Virus record (IMG/VR): IMGVR_UViG_3300033273_000550 | Location: 62,001 to 126,000 of that record | DNA: 64,000 nucleotides | Reading direction: 5' to 3' (one strand) | Source: a virus | Shown here: positions 60,353 to 64,000 of the stretch, piece after piece | Layout of the letters: each line of letters opens with the position of its first letter | Position numbering within the stretch: the first letter of the stretch is position 1 | Made by a program: the position numbers and the translations under genes | Notes under the pieces: model-generated | Database searches by the model: none | What the model was told of the DNA's origin: nothing | The model's input: only the letters and a program-made list of their open reading frames with translations

Positions 60353-61093
60353 ATGAGAGAAAGACTACTTTATGTTGAAGGTGATAGCTGGACTAGAGGT
60401 GATGAAATAACTTACGATATTAAAGATACGTGGGGTTATACGTTAGCTACTAGTAACAAATTACAGTTAGTCAATACTGCTGAACCTGGTTCTTCTAACG
60501 ACGGTATAGTAAGAAGGTTAATTAACAATATTAGTAATTTACTTAAAAAGTATAATCATTGGAATATACATGTAGTAATTGGTTGGTCATCACCAGAACG
60601 TAAAGATTTTTTCTATAATAATGCATGGGATGTTACTTATCCTGCTCAATTTGATTTTACAGATGATGATAAGACTAGAGAAGATTTTCATAGACTGTAC
60701 GTTGAAAAGTATTGGAACGAGGAGGAATATCTTTACAGGTATATTAGTAGTGTGATTAATGTTACTTATTTTCTACATAGTAAAAATATTAAAGTAAACC
60801 ATTTTAATGCTTTTTATGAAAATAAGTTTGGTATAGAAAATGGAGAAACTACAAATAATTTTGTAGAAAATTTTTACAATAAAAAAGATAGAGGCTATTT
60901 AAAGTATTTACATTTAGATAATCTATTAGAAGAGTATAAGTTAATTTATAATAAATACTTTATTGATAAGTCGTTTTTAGAGTATGTTAATGAGATAAAA
61001 ACAGAGGACAAGTTATATTTTGATAACTACCACCCTACTCCTTTATCACACAAAAAATGGGGAGAGTATTTAAGCAAAAAGTTGTATGGTTAG
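60353..61093 (+). CDS. SGNH/GDSL-like hydrolase
   Basis: A 246-residue protein. Block I, YVEGDSWTRGDE, gives the nucleophile-type Ser (S12); NTAEPGSSNDGIV (G46, N49) resembles the oxyanion-hole block; and DNYHPTPLSHKKWGEYL (D224 to H227) is the catalytic D-x-x-H. SGNH enzymes often remove or transfer acetyl groups on polysaccharides. The gene follows the lectin by one base and overlaps the next start. Similar phage proteins are usually annotated only as conserved. Confidence 0.68.
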   Translation: MRERLLYVEGDSWTRGDEITYDIKDTWGYTLATSNKLQLVNTAEPGSSNDGIVRRLINNISNLLKKYNHWNIHVVIGWSSPERKDFFYNNAWDVTYPAQFDFTDDDKTREDFHRLYVEKYWNEEEYLYRYISSVINVTYFLHSKNIKVNHFNAFYENKFGIENGETTNNFVENFYNKKDRGYLKYLHLDNLLEEYKLIYNKYFIDKSFLEYVNEIKTEDKLYFDNYHPTPLSHKKWGEYLSKKLYG

Positions 61094-62426
61094 TATAGTA
61101 GAAGATTTTAATAAGATTAGGTTGCATGATCCCGAAGCGTTTCCTGATGTGATGAAACTATACGATCATATTGACGAAATAAAAGAAATAGATAATAGAG
61201 GTTTTGAACTCTGTAGACCTTTATTTTCTCATTCAGAATTACCTAAGTATTTAGATTGTAAAAATATAGATAAAAAAGAGTTTAAATGGGATCAAGAATT
61301 TATTTATTCTGTGCTTTTACATCATAATAATGACTTAGCTGCTAAACATCTTAATTTAATACCGTTTGATATTTTAGAAGCTGTACGTAAAGGTAGCTGT
61401 AAATTAATTTTAGATAATGTTCTCGAAGGTAATAGTATAGATAAATTTTTAGATATTTTATATAAGTCTATCCTTACTTTAAATTTACCTGCTGATAGGA
61501 TATACTATGTAACTAATAATCTATTAGCAGAGAAAGTTCATGCTGACTATTTAGAAAAAAATCCTAAGATAAAAAGCATAAACGTTATTTCATTTATGTA
61601 TAACGTTATGGATGTACATAATTTAAAAGTTAGACCATTATATCATAATCCTATTATAAAAGGAGATTCGTACGAAGTTAACACACCGTATGAAACTACA
61701 GCTTTACCACAAAAACTAGATATAGAAGAAGAGATAGAGTATAAAAAGCAAAATATAGATAAAATAAAAAAGCTTTTAAAAGTAAATAGAACTAACAGAG
61801 AAGAAAGAAATCTATTTATGCTGTACCTTAATAAACATGAACTTTTAGATAACTTTGCTTTAAGCTTTCCTGACTTACCTGAAAACTATTACTACCCAGA
61901 ACAATTTAAACATTTGCTAGAACCTACTAATATTGAAAGTTTAAAAAATAAATTACCCTTTGATATAGACGAAAGCGATAGAACTAATCACGGTCCAGCA
62001 GGATTTGGGTTAAACGAATTTGACGCTGATTTACCTTTTAACCCTATACATTATAGGGACACTTTTATAAGTGTAGTTATGTGTGCTTTTCCTTTTACAG
62101 AAAATGCCTGTCACTTACATAGCTCTACATTCAATCCTATCTACTGTGGTCATCCAGTTATAGAGTTTGGACCTTACAGACATTTAAGAGAGTTAAAAAA
62201 TAGAGGTTTTAAAACTTTTGACAAGTGGTGGGATGAAAGTTATGATGAGATAGAAAATCCTTGGGACAGATTTAATGAGATATTAAAAATAGTTCATAAA
62301 TTGGCTTTAATGAGCAAAGATGAGTTATTAGAGATGTATATAGATATGAAAGATATTTTACAATATAACTCTGATCTTATAAGCAATTTCGACGGAAAAA
62401 GTTTTTTAAAAGATAGATTATTATGA
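61086..62426 (+). CDS. Probable glycosyltransferase (GT-B-like C-terminus)
   Basis: A 446-residue protein. The C-terminal part, STFNPIYCGHPVIEFGPYRH then LRELKNRGFKTFDKWWDES, matches the nucleotide-sugar-binding end of a glycosyltransferase group I recall in marine bacteria and viruses, where it reads (E/S)KTFKPIxxxHPxIxxGxxxxLxxLxxxGFKTF. The N-terminal part is helical and unrecognised. It overlaps its neighbours by 8 and 4 bases. Donor and acceptor are unknown. Confidence 0.55.
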   Translation: MVSIVEDFNKIRLHDPEAFPDVMKLYDHIDEIKEIDNRGFELCRPLFSHSELPKYLDCKNIDKKEFKWDQEFIYSVLLHHNNDLAAKHLNLIPFDILEAVRKGSCKLILDNVLEGNSIDKFLDILYKSILTLNLPADRIYYVTNNLLAEKVHADYLEKNPKIKSINVISFMYNVMDVHNLKVRPLYHNPIIKGDSYEVNTPYETTALPQKLDIEEEIEYKKQNIDKIKKLLKVNRTNREERNLFMLYLNKHELLDNFALSFPDLPENYYYPEQFKHLLEPTNIESLKNKLPFDIDESDRTNHGPAGFGLNEFDADLPFNPIHYRDTFISVVMCAFPFTENACHLHSSTFNPIYCGHPVIEFGPYRHLRELKNRGFKTFDKWWDESYDEIENPWDRFNEILKIVHKLALMSKDELLEMYIDMKDILQYNSDLISNFDGKSFLKDRLL

Positions 62427-62863
62427 TACCGGAGTTTTATAATAAAAAGTTTACTGTTATTACTAAAGAGAAAATCACTTTAGATTTACCGGATTATATT
62501 GTTAATTTTTACGGTTCCTATGATAAGTGTTATTATGATATAAAAGATTACGAAATTAGCAATGATACGTTTTTTAACGGACATATTATTTTTAATATAT
62601 TAGAGAAATATCAAGATGGAATAGAAAAAGTTATAGAAAGTATAATTGAACATAATATTTTAACTCCTAAAAATATCTTTGTTACCGGTATTCATCATCA
62701 TGGTGTAGACTCTAAATGTTACTTAACAGATAGTATATGTTACTGTAGTTCCTGGGTGTTGCCTTTTGTATTGAATACAAGCAGGACAGAAAATAACTTA
62801 TACGGAGAAATGCAAGTACATAGAATTACTATAAACGAAATTAAAATACAATCATCTATATGA
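62423..62863 (+). CDS. Hypothetical protein in glycan cluster
   Basis: A 146-residue protein overlapping both neighbours by four bases. It contains FVTGIHHHGVDSKCYLTDSI with three consecutive His and nearby Cys (C at 114, 121 and 123, roughly), which could bind a metal. The rest has short strands and helices. No family recognised; its position suggests a role with the neighbouring transferases. Confidence 0.5.
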   Translation: MIPEFYNKKFTVITKEKITLDLPDYIVNFYGSYDKCYYDIKDYEISNDTFFNGHIIFNILEKYQDGIEKVIESIIEHNILTPKNIFVTGIHHHGVDSKCYLTDSICYCSSWVLPFVLNTSRTENNLYGEMQVHRITINEIKIQSSI

Positions 62864-63639
62864 GAATAGCAGTTTGTATAAGCGGGCAGTTAAGAAACTG
62901 GAGATTAGGTTTCGAAAATCAACAATGGTTCTGGAAGACTGCAAATAGAGATATTGTTGAGGTAGATTATTTTGCTCATACCTGGACAAGTAGTATGGAT
63001 CGCGAAGGAGTATCGCAATCTTATATTGAAAGAGAAGTTGACCAAAAAGAATTTTTAGAGTTCTGTAATAACTTTAACGTTAAAAAAGCTATTTTAGATT
63101 CAAAAGAGCAAAAATCCTTTTATGGAAATGATCACTGGAGCGGGTTATTTTATAGTTTTGCTAAATCTATTCTTTTAAAAAGAGAGTATGAGTTAAAAAA
63201 TAACTTTGAATATGATATAGTAGTTAAATCCAGACCTGATGTAGTATTTAACCCTGATAGGACTTTTTTCATACCCTCTCTACCTAACAATAGTATTTAC
63301 ACTACCCATGGTGGTCCTATGAAAATGGAGTTTTATATGTACAACTTTAATGATTGCGTTTTCTTTAGTAACTCTTATACTATGGATTTACTACTTAACA
63401 TACTCCCCTATAGAAAAAAAGGAATAATTGACTCAGATGAGCAGTTGAAAAATATACACCCACTAGGTCCCGGTGCTCTATTACATGATTATTTTAGAGA
63501 ATATGGTATAACTCCTCATTTTGGGTGTTCCTTTAACGAGGTACTTCTAAAACTAGGATGTCCTGATGATGTTGATATGTTTAATGGTAGAGATTTTAAA
63601 CGGATGGAAAAGTATTTTTCCGAATGGTATACTAAATAG
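62860..63639 (+). CDS. Glycosyltransferase-like protein of the ISGQLR type
   Basis: A 259-residue protein beginning MRIAVCISGQLRNWRLGFEN, a start I recall from a glycosyltransferase-like family of marine bacteria and viruses. Later segments are YDIVVKSRPDVVFNPD (with an acidic R-P-D-V site that may hold metal) and a C-terminal FGCSFNEVLLKLGCPDDVD. It overlaps the previous gene by four bases. The sugar and acceptor cannot be told from sequence. Confidence 0.6.
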   Translation: MRIAVCISGQLRNWRLGFENQQWFWKTANRDIVEVDYFAHTWTSSMDREGVSQSYIEREVDQKEFLEFCNNFNVKKAILDSKEQKSFYGNDHWSGLFYSFAKSILLKREYELKNNFEYDIVVKSRPDVVFNPDRTFFIPSLPNNSIYTTHGGPMKMEFYMYNFNDCVFFSNSYTMDLLLNILPYRKKGIIDSDEQLKNIHPLGPGALLHDYFREYGITPHFGCSFNEVLLKLGCPDDVDMFNGRDFKRMEKYFSEWYTK

Positions 63640-63642
63640 GTT

Positions 63643-64000
63643 ATGATAAACTTAAATAAGAAAGGTACAGTAATACTAACACACTATAGATCTGGTGGTA
63701 CTCAATTAAGGTCTATACTACATGGTGTTTTAGAATATATTTATGAGGTCCCTATTGACGATACGTGGGAACTTAATTTTGATGATCAAGATTACGGTTT
63801 TGATTACAATAAGTATCTTACTGAAATTTTCTGTAAAGAGCCGAATGGTTATCAAACTATTCAATTGAATAATCCAATGGTAAGTAGTTATATAGAAAGT
63901 ACCGATTGGATGGAAAAAATTATAAAGGATTATGAAGTTATAGTTTTAGAGAGAACAGATATAAAAAAAGCTTTACTTTCATTACCGTTATGGGAAAAAT
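63643..64000 (+). CDS. Sulfotransferase-like protein, 3' end cut by window edge
   Basis: ATG at 63643, three bases after the previous stop, with 119 codons visible and no stop before the edge. The start TVILTHYRSGGTQLRSILHG is the PAPS-binding loop style of sulfotransferases (compare IGRTGSTNL at 52632), and YEVIVLERTDIKKALLSLPL recalls the 3'-phosphate region. Probably a second sulfotransferase of the cluster; incomplete, so the call is provisional. Confidence 0.55.
   Translation, partial: MINLNKKGTVILTHYRSGGTQLRSILHGVLEYIYEVPIDDTWELNFDDQDYGFDYNKYLTEIFCKEPNGYQTIQLNNPMVSSYIESTDWMEKIIKDYEVIVLERTDIKKALLSLPLWEK

Overview
The window looks like the late (structural) half of a large T4-like myovirus genome, probably infecting a marine member of the Bacteroidota. 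The T4 core is recognisable by sequence: large terminase (gp17), portal (gp20), prohead protease (gp21), scaffold (gp22) and major capsid protein (gp23), followed by neck/tail-completion genes. The host inference rests on four things: start codons have almost no Shine-Dalgarno sequence and instead A/T-rich upstream DNA; two promoter-like sites have the form TTG-N20-TATATTATAG; the DNA is strongly A+T-rich with AGA/TTA/AAA-type codon use; and the fibre style (SGS-rich, PT-rich and cadherin-like) is typical of marine phages. All 69 genes called lie on the + strand and are tightly packed with frequent ATGA/TAATG overlaps. There is no gene-free stretch over 300 bases (the longest, about 125 bases, are at 31766-31890 and 46412-46536), and I see no tRNA, CRISPR array, insertion sequence or integrase.

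Layout. (1) 1-9.7 kb: baseplate/tail-associated virion proteins, starting with a protein cut by the left edge, and ending with a 910-residue fibre whose stalk is an ITPS/PT repeat. (2) 9.7-13.7 kb: GIY-YIG-type nuclease, small conserved phage proteins, DnaG-type primase and a RecB/Cas4-like nuclease. (3) 13.7-24.8 kb: an accessory block holding a lipoprotein, a zeta-toxin-like P-loop kinase, a nucleotidyltransferase-metallopeptidase fusion, a HAD phosphatase, a 55-residue PspC-domain protein, zinc-ribbon and membrane proteins, a ParB-like/GNAT/nucleotidyltransferase fusion, and very large modular acidic proteins. (4) 23.8-38.7 kb: PD-(D/E)XK nuclease, gp17, gp20, head-assembly genes, gp21, gp22, gp23, neck and tail completion. 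(5) 38.7-51 kb: tail fibres, including a 1374-residue cadherin-like fibre and one ending in a peptidase S74 intramolecular chaperone. (6) 51-64 kb: a glycan cluster of glycosyltransferases, SAM methyltransferase, two sulfotransferase-like proteins, two 2OG-Fe(II) oxygenases, two GT7-lectin fusions, a twitch-type radical SAM enzyme, a lectin-like protein and an SGNH hydrolase; it runs off the right edge.

How it may work together. Many proteins of region 3, plus scaffold and capsid, begin with a short tag of the form MK-x-S-x-x-I-L-E, resembling the T4 capsid-targeting sequence (MKTYQEFIAE) cut by gp21 after (I/L)-x-E. The most interesting reading is that the phage loads a set of enzymes (kinase, HAD phosphatase, GNAT/nucleotidyltransferase) into the head and injects them with the DNA. 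The second system of note is the glycan cluster directly after the fibres, which could decorate the S/T-rich fibres or remodel a host surface polysaccharide. A recurrent TATTTATA(TAAAA) box 14-25 bases before many starts is a likely late promoter; it is the reverse complement of the T4 late box TATAAATA. Functional statements come from family recognition by eye; no database search was possible.
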